From: Bryobacterales bacterium
GTDB taxonomy: Bacteria; Acidobacteriota; Terriglobia; Bryobacterales; Bryobacteraceae
Assembly: GCA_003135055.1 (NCBI GenBank)
Contig: PLDF01000366.1
Coordinates: 1-49,985, forward strand
Length of the DNA: 49,985 nucleotides
Direction: 5' to 3'
Below are positions 25,287 to 33,512 of the stretch, one piece after another. Position 1 is the first letter of the stretch, and every line of letters starts with the position of its first letter. A program made the translations under genes and the position numbers. The notes beneath the pieces are model-generated. The model was given only the letters and a program-made list of their open reading frames with translations, was not told where the DNA came from and ran no database searches.

Positions 25287-25558
25287 TACCGTATTTTCGC
25301 GCAGGCGGCGGGTTTGGTCGATGTCTAAGCAGAGAGTTGGAGGAGTACGACAATGTCTCCGATGACTTCAAGGCCATCGACAGCCCGATAGCGCGCCTTT
25401 CCGGGACCGCGACGATGCGGGCAAGCGGCTTTCAGTGGCTGGCTTGGCCGGGCGCGTGGAGCGGTTGCAAGAACTCGTTGCAAAGCCGCCTATGCTCGCT
25501 TCTCGCCAGATTCCCGCCGATCCCCCGTACCCAGATTCCGCCAGCCAGGCCTACATGG
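25287..25558. other. Divergent intergenic region
   Basis: A reading continues upstream of the antitoxin gene, but its start and composition are not convincing. Nothing else is seen. Confidence 0.3.
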
Positions 25559-25564
25559 GATAAT
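25559..25564 (+). promoter_or_regulatory. -10 box of the vapBC-like module
   Basis: GATAAT ends exactly 6 nt before GTG 25571. No Shine-Dalgarno is present. It supports the GTG as the antitoxin start. Confidence 0.45.
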
Positions 25565-25570
25565 GTCATC

Positions 25571-25840
25571 GTGCAGGCCACAGTGGAACTTCGGGATGCC
25601 ATCCTGCGGCAACTTGAGATGCTCGCGAAGCAAGAGGGGGCTACCCCGGCCGATCCGATTCTGCGGCTTATCGAGGCCCACGAGGAACAATGCAACCCGC
25701 CGGTTCAGCGCACTATCGAAGTCCACCTGCCTCTCATCGCAGCTTCCGAAACTGGACCGATCCAGCCCGTGACGGGTAGGGATGTAGACGAAGTATTCTC
25801 ACGTGACCACTCTCACTGCCTGACGTCAACGTGTGGATAG
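25571..25840 (+). CDS. Antitoxin of a VapBC-like module
   Basis: 89 residues starting at GTG (QATVELRDAILRQLEMLAKQ). A long helix and a proline-rich, extended C-terminal part follow (VQRTIEVHLPLIAASETGPI), ending inside the toxin gene. The order antitoxin-PIN protein with overlap is typical. No ribbon-helix-helix can be claimed. A much longer in-frame start at 25262 exists but lacks support. If the adjacent toxin is frameshifted (see its entry), the C-terminus after SRD may also be altered. Confidence 0.65.
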   Translation: MQATVELRDAILRQLEMLAKQEGATPADPILRLIEAHEEQCNPPVQRTIEVHLPLIAASETGPIQPVTGRDVDEVFSRDHSHCLTSTCG

Positions 25841-26256
25841 CGCTCGCCGCCGAAGGCCACATACGCAATGTGCCGGCGCGCGAATGGTTTGCCGCGCAGC
25901 CCGCGGCCTCGGTTGCCTTCTGCCGGATAACCCAAATGGGGCTGCTTCGTCTATTGACGAACCACGCCGTCATGGGGCGTGCTCCGAGGACGATCGCTCA
26001 AGCCTGGGAAGTCTTCACGCAGTTGCGTAGCGATCGGCGGCTTCTATTTGCGGTCGAGCCAGATGGCGTGGAGTCCGCTTGGCGCCAAGCCGTGACGCAA
26101 CTCGGCGTCGGACCGAGTTCCTGGACGGACGCTTACCTGGCCGCCTTTGCGCAAGGGCACTCTTACTCGCTGGTTACCTTCGACTCTGGGTTTGGACGCT
26201 GGACCGCCCTGAAACAAACACTCCTTACCGCTCCGGGAAACTCCGTTGGCCGATGA
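25831..26256 (+). CDS. PIN-domain toxin (VapC-like), N-terminus damaged
   Basis: The PIN domain reads LPDVNVWIALAAEGH, TQMGLLRLLTN, WTDAYLAAFAQGH and TFDSGFGRW, with the expected acidic residues for RNA cleavage. The first Asp (GAC 25822) lies upstream of the first standard start (GTG 25831). GTG 25803 would give MTTL in the right place, but the frame is shifted by one extra base around 25815, and TGA follows. Removing that base gives a normal VapC start (MTTL-LPDVNVW). So the gene is either frameshifted, read from CTG 25816, or affected by an assembly error. It overlaps the 3' end of the opposing aminotransferase pseudogene. Confidence 0.72.
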   Translation: MWIALAAEGHIRNVPAREWFAAQPAASVAFCRITQMGLLRLLTNHAVMGRAPRTIAQAWEVFTQLRSDRRLLFAVEPDGVESAWRQAVTQLGVGPSSWTDAYLAAFAQGHSYSLVTFDSGFGRWTALKQTLLTAPGNSVGR

Positions 26257-27110
26257 TGCTTTGTTGATTGCTCCAAGCCGCCGCCACGCCGCGCGCGCTG
26301 ACGATAGAGATCACGTTCATGCGCAGCGGCTGCAGCTTGGCGATGTACTCGGGCTTGGCCGCCGCGAACCCCGCTCGCATGCCGGCCATGCCGTAAATCT
26401 TCGAGAACGTTCGCGCGACAATGACTTCCTTGCCTTGGCGCACGTAGGGCATGGCGCTCACCAGGTCCGGCGCCTCGCCGAAGTGGATATAGGCTTCGTC
26501 CATCGGCAGGATGGTCTTCGGCGGCAGGTTGGCCACCAGCCAATCGACGTCGCTCTTGGCGGTAGAAGCCGAGGTCGGATTATTCGGATTGCAGAGGTAG
26601 ATCACGCCGCCGCCGGCCTTATCGGCCTCGGCCGCAAGGGCGCGCACATCGGCGGTGTATTCGGCCGCAGCTTCACCGGGACCACGTTGCGGCCCAGCGC
26701 GCGCGCGGTTTCGATCGGCCCTTCGTACGCCGGCGTGAGGCTGATCAGCGGGCGGGTGGGCGAAGTGAAGGCGTCCACGGCGGTGTGCAGCACCTCGCTC
26801 GACCCGCAGCCGGTGATGATCTGCTCGGGCGCAAGGTCCTCGCTCTTGGCGATGGCGGCGAGATCGCGCCGAACTCCTGATAATGATAGCGGAACGCGCC
26901 GGGCAGGGCCTCGAGCATGGCGGCCAGCGAGACATCGGGAATGCCGCCGGGGTATTCGTTGGCGTTGAGCCAGACAACGTCGCTGGGCAATCCCGCGCCA
27001 TTGACGGCGGCGCGCTGGGCGTAAGCCATCTCGGGCAACATGCGGCCGGCGGCGGCGATTCCAATTTGGGCTGCAAAGCCTCTTCGGGCGAGCTTGGCAA
27101 CGTCAATAGC
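26225..27110 (-). pseudogene. Histidinol-phosphate aminotransferase-like gene with two frameshifts
   Basis: Three minus-strand frames together form one fold-type I PLP aminotransferase. The first runs from about 27110 to 26875 (ends YHYQEFGA) and contains a Tat/Sec-like leader (LARRGFAAQIGIAAAG, MLPEMAYAQ). The second runs to about 26675 (GSSEVLHTAVDAFTSPTRPL, LTPAYEGPIETARALG). The third runs to 26225 (YLCNPNNPTS, MDEAYIHFGEAP and the PLP-lysine motif TFSKIYGMAGMRAGF). Each junction needs a one- or two-base correction. No good start codon is seen. It may be a true pseudogene or an indel artefact in GC-rich sequence. Confidence 0.8.
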
Positions 27111-27160
27111 GCTCGAATTCCCCGTCCGTTTTGCGGTGGAAGCCGAGGGCGGCGCCGCCG

Positions 27161-27166
27161 TAATAT
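27161..27166 (+). promoter_or_regulatory. -10 box of ada
   Basis: TAATAT ends exactly 6 nt before ATG 27173. No Shine-Dalgarno and no good -35 are present, so an activator may be needed. Methylated Ada activates its own promoter in E. coli. Confidence 0.5.
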
Positions 27167-27172
27167 TTAGGT

Positions 27173-28315
27173 ATGACGCTGCTGGCTCCCACGCGCGACG
27201 AAATGGTCGCCGCGTTTCTGAAATCCGACGGTTCGTTCGACGGGCTGTTCTACACGGCGGTGCGGACCACGGGCATCTTCTGCATTCCGTCCTGCCGTGC
27301 GCGCAAGCCGCTGCCCCAAAACGTGGAGTTCTTCGAGACGGCGCGCGAGGCGCTGTTCTCCGGTTACCGGCCCTGCATGCGCTGCCGGCCCATGGAATCG
27401 AATAACGCGGCGCCCGAGTGGCTGCGGCCGCTGCTCGAAGCCATCGAGGAGGACCCGCGGCAGCGGTGGCGCGACGCCGAACTGCGGAGCCTGGGTCTTG
27501 AGCCAACGCGCGTGCGGCGGCACTTCCTGTCGAAGTACGGAATGACGTTTCAGGCTTACATGCGGGCGCGGCGGCTGGCAGCGGCGTTCACGCAGATTCG
27601 TGCGGGCGCCGAAATCGACGACGCGGTGTTCGATTCCGGCTACGAATCGCACAGCGGATTCCGCGACGCCTTCGAACGCGTCTTCGGCTGTCCGCCGGGA
27701 CAGGCGGAGAGCGCCGGATGCGTCACCATCGCGTGGATGGAAACGCCCATCGGGCCGATGGTGGCGGGCGCGACGGAAACCGGCGTTTGCCTGCTCGAAT
27801 TCAGCGACCGGAGCATGCTGGAGACACAGCTCGCACGCGTGCGCAAGTGGCGCCGATCCTCCTCGCCGGAGGCATCCATGATGTTGCCCGGGCCCATGGC
27901 TGGCCCCGCCGCGAAGCAGGCCGCACGGCGTAGCCCGGCGTTAGTTCCGGGCGAGAACAAATATACTCGCGAGTTGCGCGCGCAGGTGGACGCCTACTTC
28001 GCGGGCGAGCGCCGCGACTTCACGGTCCCGCTAGAGACCAGTGGGACGCCTTTTCAGGAGAAGGTTTGGGCGGCGCTGCGAACCATCCCCTACGGCGAGA
28101 CGTGGTCGTACGCGGACCTGGCAAAACGGGTTGGGAACCCGGCGGCGGTACGGGCCGTGGCGAAGGCGAACGGGGATAACCGCATCTCGATTTTGATTCC
28201 GTGCCATCGCGTGATTGGCAGCGACGGCGAGCTGACCGGATACGGCGGCGGCCTGTGGCGGAAGCGGGCCCTGCTGGAGCGGGAAGGGGCGGCGGGGTTG
28301 GCGCGCGGCTTGTAA
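27173..28315 (+). CDS. ada: Ada: methylphosphotriester/O6-methylguanine-DNA methyltransferase and regulator
   Basis: 380 residues in the full three-part layout. The N-terminal zinc site has C37, C41, C68, C71, one residue off the E. coli C38/C42/C69/C72, where the first Cys takes the methyl group from phosphotriesters. An AraC-type HTH follows at about 85-170 (LSKYGMTFQAYMRARRL, GYESHSGFRDAFERVFG). The C-terminal DNA methyltransferase has TIPYGETWSYADLAKRVGNP and the catalytic PCHRVIG (C344). About 40 Ala/Ser/Pro-rich residues sit near 235-275, a longer linker than usual. It repairs alkylated DNA by suicide methyl transfer and activates the adaptive response. Confidence 0.95.
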   Translation: MTLLAPTRDEMVAAFLKSDGSFDGLFYTAVRTTGIFCIPSCRARKPLPQNVEFFETAREALFSGYRPCMRCRPMESNNAAPEWLRPLLEAIEEDPRQRWRDAELRSLGLEPTRVRRHFLSKYGMTFQAYMRARRLAAAFTQIRAGAEIDDAVFDSGYESHSGFRDAFERVFGCPPGQAESAGCVTIAWMETPIGPMVAGATETGVCLLEFSDRSMLETQLARVRKWRRSSSPEASMMLPGPMAGPAAKQAARRSPALVPGENKYTRELRAQVDAYFAGERRDFTVPLETSGTPFQEKVWAALRTIPYGETWSYADLAKRVGNPAAVRAVAKANGDNRISILIPCHRVIGSDGELTGYGGGLWRKRALLEREGAAGLARGL

Positions 28316-28351
28316 CCCGCACATGCTAAACTACCCTTTCGCCCTTACCGA

Positions 28352-28957
28352 ATGCTTCTTGCCAGAGAGTTCGTCCACTACATCTCCAGACAACTGGTCA
28401 AACGGCTCAGTCCGGCATTCATCGAGACTCCGAGTCCGGATCTGGTGGCCGGGAAAATTTCGGATGTGATCTCCGAAGAGCTGGCCGTCGAAGACCGTCT
28501 GAACGACGAAGTGCGCGACCTGTTGAGCCAGTACAGCGAATACATGCGGCGCGAAAACGTCAGCTATCAGGAGATGTTCCGCCGCATCAAGAACACGCTG
28601 ATCCAGCAGCGGAAAGTGGTCCGCGCGGCCGGACGCGACACCGGCGACGCCATGAAGCTTTCGCGCGACAAAGTGAGCGACATGTCTCACAAGCTGATCG
28701 ACATGTTGCGCAAGAACCGCGACTTGCGGCTGAAGAACAAGGATGCCAACGCAGTGCGCCTGGAGATTGTGCGCGTGATGACCGAAGTTCTCATGGTGGA
28801 GGACAAGGTGGACCGCGCCGCGCGGCAAAAGATCCGCAGCCAGAAGCGCGACATTCCCGAGGGCAGCGAAGAGTGGGATCTGCTGCTAAGGCGGTACTAC
28901 ACGGAAGAGATGAAGAAGCTGGGCATCGACATCGAAGCCAGAGCCCGCCGGGATTAG
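28352..28957 (+). CDS. Tandem DUF507 protein
   Basis: 201 residues made of two DUF507 units, about 1-90 (LLAREFVHYISRQLVKRL, EELAVEDRLNDEVRDLL) and about 100-195 (MKLSRDKVSDMSHKLIDML, MVEDKVDRAARQKIRSQ). Both are helical and share the VEDxL/VEDKV and I(R/K)xxK signatures. DUF507 proteins are usually single-domain and of unknown role; the duplicated form is known in Acidobacteria and Deltaproteobacteria. A TAAACT hexamer at 28327-28332 may be its -10. It is co-oriented with ada, 36 nt downstream. Confidence 0.82.
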   Translation: MLLAREFVHYISRQLVKRLSPAFIETPSPDLVAGKISDVISEELAVEDRLNDEVRDLLSQYSEYMRRENVSYQEMFRRIKNTLIQQRKVVRAAGRDTGDAMKLSRDKVSDMSHKLIDMLRKNRDLRLKNKDANAVRLEIVRVMTEVLMVEDKVDRAARQKIRSQKRDIPEGSEEWDLLLRRYYTEEMKKLGIDIEARARRD

Positions 28958-28971
28958 GTGGGCGCTATGTG

Positions 28972-29054
28972 GGACAGGCCTCCTGGCCTGTCCACTGCCG
29001 GACGCATTCGGAATGCCGGAGCGCATTCGGAATAGACGGGCCAGGATGCCCGTC
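28972..29054. repeat. Two hairpin repeats and a short tandem
   Basis: GGACAGGCC(28972-28980)/GGCCTGTCC(28985-28993) has a 4-nt loop. GACGGGC(29035-29041)/GCCCGTC(29048-29054) follows. Between them CGCATTCGGAAT occurs twice. Together they may also terminate the convergent transcripts. Confidence 0.65.
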
Positions 29055-29062
29055 CTACCTAC

Positions 29063-30061
29063 CTAAAGCGCCCCCGGCAATCCATCCATAGGCTGATCCA
29101 TCGTAGCCCTCCCCTCCAGGTACGGCTGCCAGTAAAGTTTCAGCATCTCGTAGTGCTTCGTCCAGCCCCGCTGCCAAACGCCGAATTGGATTGCGTAAGG
29201 AACGTGCCCGGGCACGGCTCGCCGAACCGCTTCTCCCACGGTATAGAACAGGATGGTGTGGGATACGTCAAGCGGCAGCGGTCTACCGAGAGATGTGGCG
29301 TGCCGCTTCAAAGCGGCGTCCACGGTCTCCATCGTCAGGTGCGAACACTCATGGAAAAGTTGCTCCAGGCCGTATGCGCCCCGGTGCTCGGCATTGAGGC
29401 TCGACATGGTAATCAGATCCGGATCGAAAGTGGTATACGCGCCCGCCCAATTGGCATAAGCCACCACTTCCACGCATACCCGCGTCGAGGGCAGTGGACG
29501 TTGAAACACCGCCGTCAAATTCTCGGCAATCGCCGGACCGTACCGCTCGATTTGCGGCCGCAATTGCCGCACCCATGCCAGGTTTGCGGCATCTTGCCGG
29601 GGCCACCAAAGCGCGCGATACGCCGGTTCCGACTTTTCCAGCGCGCTCCGGAGCGTGGCGGGTATGTCCGGCGCCTGCGCGATGGGCGCATCCGGAGCCA
29701 GATCGGCCACCGCTTAATTCACGTCCACCAACTTTCCACGGTCGATTTCGAGCGGCGCGGCATCCGTCAGATAGGCGGCAACCGCAGCCTCCCAATCCGC
29801 GCGCATAGCCGCCGGAAGGGCGCCGAATCCTTCCGTGTCCAAAGGCGCGTCCCGCACGGCGACTCGCAGACGATCCGGCGCCTGCGTGCGAAACCGTGCC
29901 AGCACGTATAAGAGATGATGGAGATTGGGCCAAAGCTTCGATTTGAAGCCGAACCGCTCCCGCAAAGAAAGCTGGGGCGCCAGCGCCGGCTCTTGCGCCC
30001 GCAGACCCGCCGCGAAGCAGGTAAAACCGCACGCGGAGAGGAGGAATTTGCGAGTCGTCAT
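29063..30061 (-). pseudogene. Secreted HExxH metalloprotease-like gene with in-frame stop
   Basis: From ATG 30061 the product has a signal peptide (MTTRKFLLSACGFTCFAAGL) and a helical N-domain ending LEIDRGKLVDVN, then TAA at 29714-29716. The same frame continues with AVADLAPDAPIAQAPDIPAT and runs to 29063. This second part carries LFHECSHLTME, an HExxH zinc-binding motif, and WWPRQDAANLAWVRQL. So one nonsense codon splits a gene of about 330 codons. A GTG at 29710 could restart the second part, but it would have no signal peptide. The codon is TAA, so selenocysteine readthrough is excluded. Confidence 0.75.
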
Positions 30062-30190
30062 ACCCATTGCCGCCGCCATTGAGGCGCCGCCCCCGGCGAG
30101 AAGTTGGCACGCGCGCCTCGGTTATTTTGCCGACAGGTCATTTTGCCGACTTGACACGGCGCCCCTTCCGTAGCGATACTCAGTTTTCCA

Positions 30191-30229
30191 CAGGTTTGCA
30201 GTTCAGGTTTGCAGTTCAGGTTTGTAGTA
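30191..30229 (+). repeat. 13-bp tandem repeat upstream of histidine kinase gene
   Basis: CAGGTTTGCAGTT occurs twice (30191-30203, 30204-30216) and a third, varied copy CAGGTTTGTAGTA follows (30217-30229). The last copy contains TAGTAT (30225-30230), a possible -10 for the kinase at 30243. The array could hold operator sites. Confidence 0.6.
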
Positions 30230-30242
30230 TGGTCTTCTCCCC

Positions 30243-31730
30243 ATGACCCCTTTCGCCAAATCGCCGATTTCCAGCGTGGATCGTGCTCCGTCCCTCGAAT
30301 GGGAAATCGCTTTCGACGCCATCTGCGATGGCGTAGCCGTGGTAGATGCCGCCGGCCGCATCCAGCGCGCTAACGGCGGCTTCGCGGCGCTGCTTGGATT
30401 ACCCGCTGCCGGGCTGGCGGGGACTCTCTGCACTCTGCTCTGGGGCGACCTTCCCGAAAACAAACAGCCGTTTCTCCGCGCCATGCAAAGCGGCCGCCGC
30501 GAGAACATCGAGTTGGAGCACGGCTCACGACGGCTAAGCGTGACCGTCGACCCGATAATCGACGACTCGGGAATCCCCGCGGGCGCAGTCCACCTTGTGA
30601 GCGACGTCACCGCCAGCCGGAAACTGGAGGAGCAGTTTCGCGACGCGCAGAAATTCGAAACCGTGGGCGCGCTGGCGGCCGGGGTGGCGCATGACTTCAA
30701 CAACCTTCTCACCAGCATCATGGGAAACGCCAGCCTGATACTGGGCGAGCTATCTCCGGACAGCGGCTATCGCGACCGCCTGCGGGATGTGGTGCATGCC
30801 AGCTATCGCGCCGCCGACCTGACGCGGCAACTGCTGGCCTACTCCGGCAAGGGCCGCCACTTCATGCAGAAAGTGGAGCTTTCCGGATTGGTGCGGCGCA
30901 TCCGCGAGTTGATCGAAGCGGCCATACCGAAGAAAATCGCTCTGCGGTTGCAGCTCGCTCCGGATTTGCCGTCCATCGAAGCCGATGTCAACCAGGTGCA
31001 GCAGATCGTATTGAATCTGGTGAATAACGCCGCCGAGGCCATCGGCGAGGAAATCGGAACCATCGCAATTGAAACCGGCCTCGACCCGGAAGGCGGCGTT
31101 TTTCTCGAAGTGGCCGATACCGGCTGCGGCATGGACCCGGAGACCAGGGCGCGCATCTTCGACCCGTTCTTCACCACCAAGTTTACCGGACGGGGATTGG
31201 GGCTCGCGGCCGTATCCGGGATCGTCCGCGTCCACAAAGCGGCCATCCGCGTAACCAGCGCGCCCAACCAGGGGTCGGCCTTTCGCGTCTGCTTCCCCTG
31301 CGAAGTGGCCGTGCCCAAAGCGGCTCAGCCGGGCAGCGCCGTATCCGCGGATTCAGGGCCGCACACGGTGTTGGTGGTGGACGACGAGGAGATGGTGCGC
31401 CGCGTGGCGCAGGCTGCGCTTGAAATTCGCGGTCATAAGGTGCTCATGGCGAACAACGGGCTGGAAGCGATTCGCATGGCCGGAGACCACCCGGAGATCG
31501 CCATCGTGCTGCTCGACCTCACCATGCCGGTGATGGGTGGCGAAGAGGCCATCGACCGGATTCTGGCGCTGCGTCCGGGCGTCAGGGTAATCGTATCCAC
31601 CGGCTACAGCCATCGCGAAGCCGCGGCGCGTTTCGGCCGCAAGAACGTCGCCGGGTTCCTGCACAAACCCTACACGTCGAAACAACTGGCGGACAAGATT
31701 GCCGCCGCCATGGCCCCCAAGACGGGCTAG
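30243..31730 (+). CDS. Hybrid sensor histidine kinase (PAS-HisKA-HATPase-REC)
   Basis: 495 residues, soluble, no transmembrane segment. A PAS domain occupies about 15-125 (FDAICDGVAVVDAAGRIQRA). HisKA has phospho-acceptor H150 in GVAHDFNNLLTSI. The ATPase domain shows N (LVNNAAEAIG), G1 (DTGCGMD) and G2 (GRGLGLAAVSG) boxes. The C-terminal receiver (376-490) has D380/D381, phospho-acceptor D425 (LLDLTMP) and K475. The HDFNN H-box is typical of cytosolic kinases of this class. No output regulator gene is adjacent, so the signal may pass by phosphorelay to a distant partner. Confidence 0.93.
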   Translation: MTPFAKSPISSVDRAPSLEWEIAFDAICDGVAVVDAAGRIQRANGGFAALLGLPAAGLAGTLCTLLWGDLPENKQPFLRAMQSGRRENIELEHGSRRLSVTVDPIIDDSGIPAGAVHLVSDVTASRKLEEQFRDAQKFETVGALAAGVAHDFNNLLTSIMGNASLILGELSPDSGYRDRLRDVVHASYRAADLTRQLLAYSGKGRHFMQKVELSGLVRRIRELIEAAIPKKIALRLQLAPDLPSIEADVNQVQQIVLNLVNNAAEAIGEEIGTIAIETGLDPEGGVFLEVADTGCGMDPETRARIFDPFFTTKFTGRGLGLAAVSGIVRVHKAAIRVTSAPNQGSAFRVCFPCEVAVPKAAQPGSAVSADSGPHTVLVVDDEEMVRRVAQAALEIRGHKVLMANNGLEAIRMAGDHPEIAIVLLDLTMPVMGGEEAIDRILALRPGVRVIVSTGYSHREAAARFGRKNVAGFLHKPYTSKQLADKIAAAMAPKTG

Positions 31731-31980
31731 GTCTTAACGCTCTTCAATTAACTTGCAGTCAATGCCGACGTAGCCACAGGCCGGCGTGGCGCGCGCACTC
31801 CTGTGTGCAGCGTTCACACTTTCCGGAAACCCCCGGCCAGAACGTTGGTTCTGAAGCGCTTTGTGAGGCAGCCGACCCTGGCTGCAAGCCGGTTTTCAGC
31901 CGGCTCTCTTCGCCTGCGCACCCGCCGGTCCGCCGCCAGAGACGTTCGTCCATTCGATTCAAGCGCCCGCCGCGCCTTCT
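31731..31980. other. Gene-poor region before the palindromic element
   Basis: GTGTGCAGCGTTCACAC near 31802-31818 is a partial inverted repeat. No gene is supported. Confidence 0.3.
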
Positions 31981-32085
31981 GGTCTGTGACTCCCGGTCAA
32001 GTCACTTATTTTCAACATCGGTTTCCTCTGCCGGAAACCGTACTTAACGTATTTGACATGCTGTAACCTCGGGGAGTCACAGACC
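31981..32085. repeat. 105-bp palindromic element with nested hairpin
   Basis: GGTCTGTGACTCCC (31981-31994) and its exact reverse complement (32072-32085) are the ends. Inside lies CGGTTTCC(32019-32026)/GGAAACCG(32033-32040). No coding capacity. The shape is that of a MITE or a large structured RNA. No target-site duplication is evident. Confidence 0.75.
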
Positions 32086-32479
32086 TGTTGAATCCGGCGC
32101 CGACGGTGGCAGGGCTGACTTCTGGCACCTGACTCCATCGTCTCCCGTATCCCGCAGGGATATCAAGGGCGAAGCCCTTGCCTAGTTAGTTGGCGGCGCC
32201 CGATTCCCGGCATTGGACGTCGATGTTCTCCGGAGACGACGCGATGCTCGAAGAAGATGGAATCGCCGGGGTTCAGATTGATTTCAACGGCCGGCACGAT
32301 TTCGCCATCCATCCGGCAAGCGCCGGCGCTGAAGCGTATCCCGGCTATGCCGGGGATGAGCGGGGCTTCGCGCCAGCCCGATTCGCCGACCTTAACCCCG
32401 CCTTCCGGTTCATGCTTCGGCGCCGGCGTTCCATTGACCGAATCAGCGGGCTTCCGTGGCTTCCGTTAGCGGATGCAGA
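32086..32479. other. Gene-poor region
   Basis: A 97-codon plus-strand reading (32190-32483) has no recognisable motif and no ribosome-binding site; it is not called. Nothing else is seen. Confidence 0.3.
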
Positions 32480-32510
32480 TTGATGCACTACTTGATGCTA
32501 TACTGTATCA
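32480..32510 (+). promoter_or_regulatory. Promoter/operator of the RHH-PIN module
   Basis: TATACT (32499-32504) ends exactly 6 nt before GTG 32511. It lies inside the imperfect palindrome TGATGCTATACTGTATCA (32493-32510). TTGATGC also repeats at 32480 and 32492, one helical turn apart. This is the expected layout for autorepression by a ribbon-helix-helix antitoxin. Confidence 0.6.
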
Positions 32511-32786
32511 GTGAGACGCCAACCCCAGTCTAGATCGGCAAAGCGCCGCACCACGCTAACCTTGCCGGTGGATTCCCTTTCGCGCGCGCAGCGAATCGCG
32601 CGGTCGCGGAACGTGAATTTGAGCTCCGTAATCGCCGAAGCCCTCGAGGAGGGGTTGCGGGTCCATGCCGCCGCACAGCGAAGCGAGGAAGTGCTCAAAG
32701 CATACCAACAGGCTTTCGCCGGATTCTCAAAGGAAGAATTGATGATCCTCGACGGCATTATTTTGGAGCCCGCATCCCGGCGTTAG
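32511..32786 (+). CDS. Ribbon-helix-helix antitoxin
   Basis: 91 residues from GTG. The RHH core is RRTTLTLPVDSLSRAQRIAR followed by NVNLSSVIAEALEEGL; the beta strand TTLTLPV would bind the DNA major groove. The C-terminal tail (EEVLKAYQQAFAGFSKEELM) probably binds the toxin. The PIN gene follows after 36 nt. The gap repeats the motif (A)CAGGGCGTTACC-ATGAC twice. Confidence 0.78.
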   Translation: MRRQPQSRSAKRRTTLTLPVDSLSRAQRIARSRNVNLSSVIAEALEEGLRVHAAAQRSEEVLKAYQQAFAGFSKEELMILDGIILEPASRR

Positions 32787-32822
32787 CCATGACCGGGCGT
32801 TACCTATGACAGGGCGTTACCC

Positions 32823-33365
32823 ATGACAGATCCAGCGTCCGGGCCGTTTCTGTTCGATGCCAGCGCCGAGAGTTGGCTGGCGCGCGCGCAGCAGGCCGCA
32901 GTCCAAGACTGGCTGCGCCGGTATCTTGCCCTGCACCAGATGCATGTCTCGGCGGTTACCGTTTTGGAACGGAGCCGGGGATACGCGCTGCTGTGGCGAA
33001 GCGTTCCCGAAGAGCGGCGCAGCGCCATCGAAACGGCGCGCGTCGCCTACCTCGGACAATTGGGGCGGGTCTGGGCCCTTGATGCCGCCACGGCGGTGGT
33101 GGCGGGCGAGATCATGGCGCTGATTCCGCAACCGCCTACCTCGCCCCGGAAAACCCATGGCTGGGCGGAATCCCGCCAGGAGCGGCTTTCCCGATGGCGG
33201 TTCGATGCGCTGATAGCCGCAACCGCCCTGGTGGCGCGAATGCCCTTGATTCACAACAATGCGGAAGATTTCGAAGCGATACGAAGCGCCATCGAACGCT
33301 CGCCGGGGCGATTTCCGGGGCTCGGACCTCTGGAACTTTTGCGCAGCCCGGCGCTGGCGCCGTGA
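32823..33365 (+). CDS. PIN-domain toxin
   Basis: 180 residues. The PIN fold is indicated by FLFDASAESW (first Asp), HVSAVTVLERSRG (Glu), RFDALIAATALV (Asp) and MPLIHNNAEDFEAI. In the last motif the usual acidic pair is shifted to EDF. As in VapC toxins it should be a metal-dependent RNase held inactive by the upstream antitoxin. Length is above the 130-150 typical of VapC, because of an inserted segment around 105-130 (PPTSPRKTHGWAESRQE). Confidence 0.75.
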   Translation: MTDPASGPFLFDASAESWLARAQQAAVQDWLRRYLALHQMHVSAVTVLERSRGYALLWRSVPEERRSAIETARVAYLGQLGRVWALDAATAVVAGEIMALIPQPPTSPRKTHGWAESRQERLSRWRFDALIAATALVARMPLIHNNAEDFEAIRSAIERSPGRFPGLGPLELLRSPALAP

Positions 33366-33512
33366 CCGCGTGGTCTTGTGCTCTTGCGGAAAATCACTCC
33401 CTTACTTTACGGTCGTGGCTCCGATCGGGGCCGGGCCCAGAGGGCGCCCCGTCGGCAAGCGGTTTCGCGATAGCACCGAATCCCGCGGTCAGGGGGCCGG
33501 CCCGATCTGCAA

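Noticed and set aside
29714..29716. Recoding (selenocysteine or pyrrolysine) at the in-frame stop
   Set aside because: The codon is TAA, which is not used for either, and homology does not suggest an active-site residue there.
32190..32483. 97-codon hypothetical protein
   Set aside because: No ribosome-binding site, no motif, and composition like other non-coding readings; it also runs into the promoter of the antitoxin gene.
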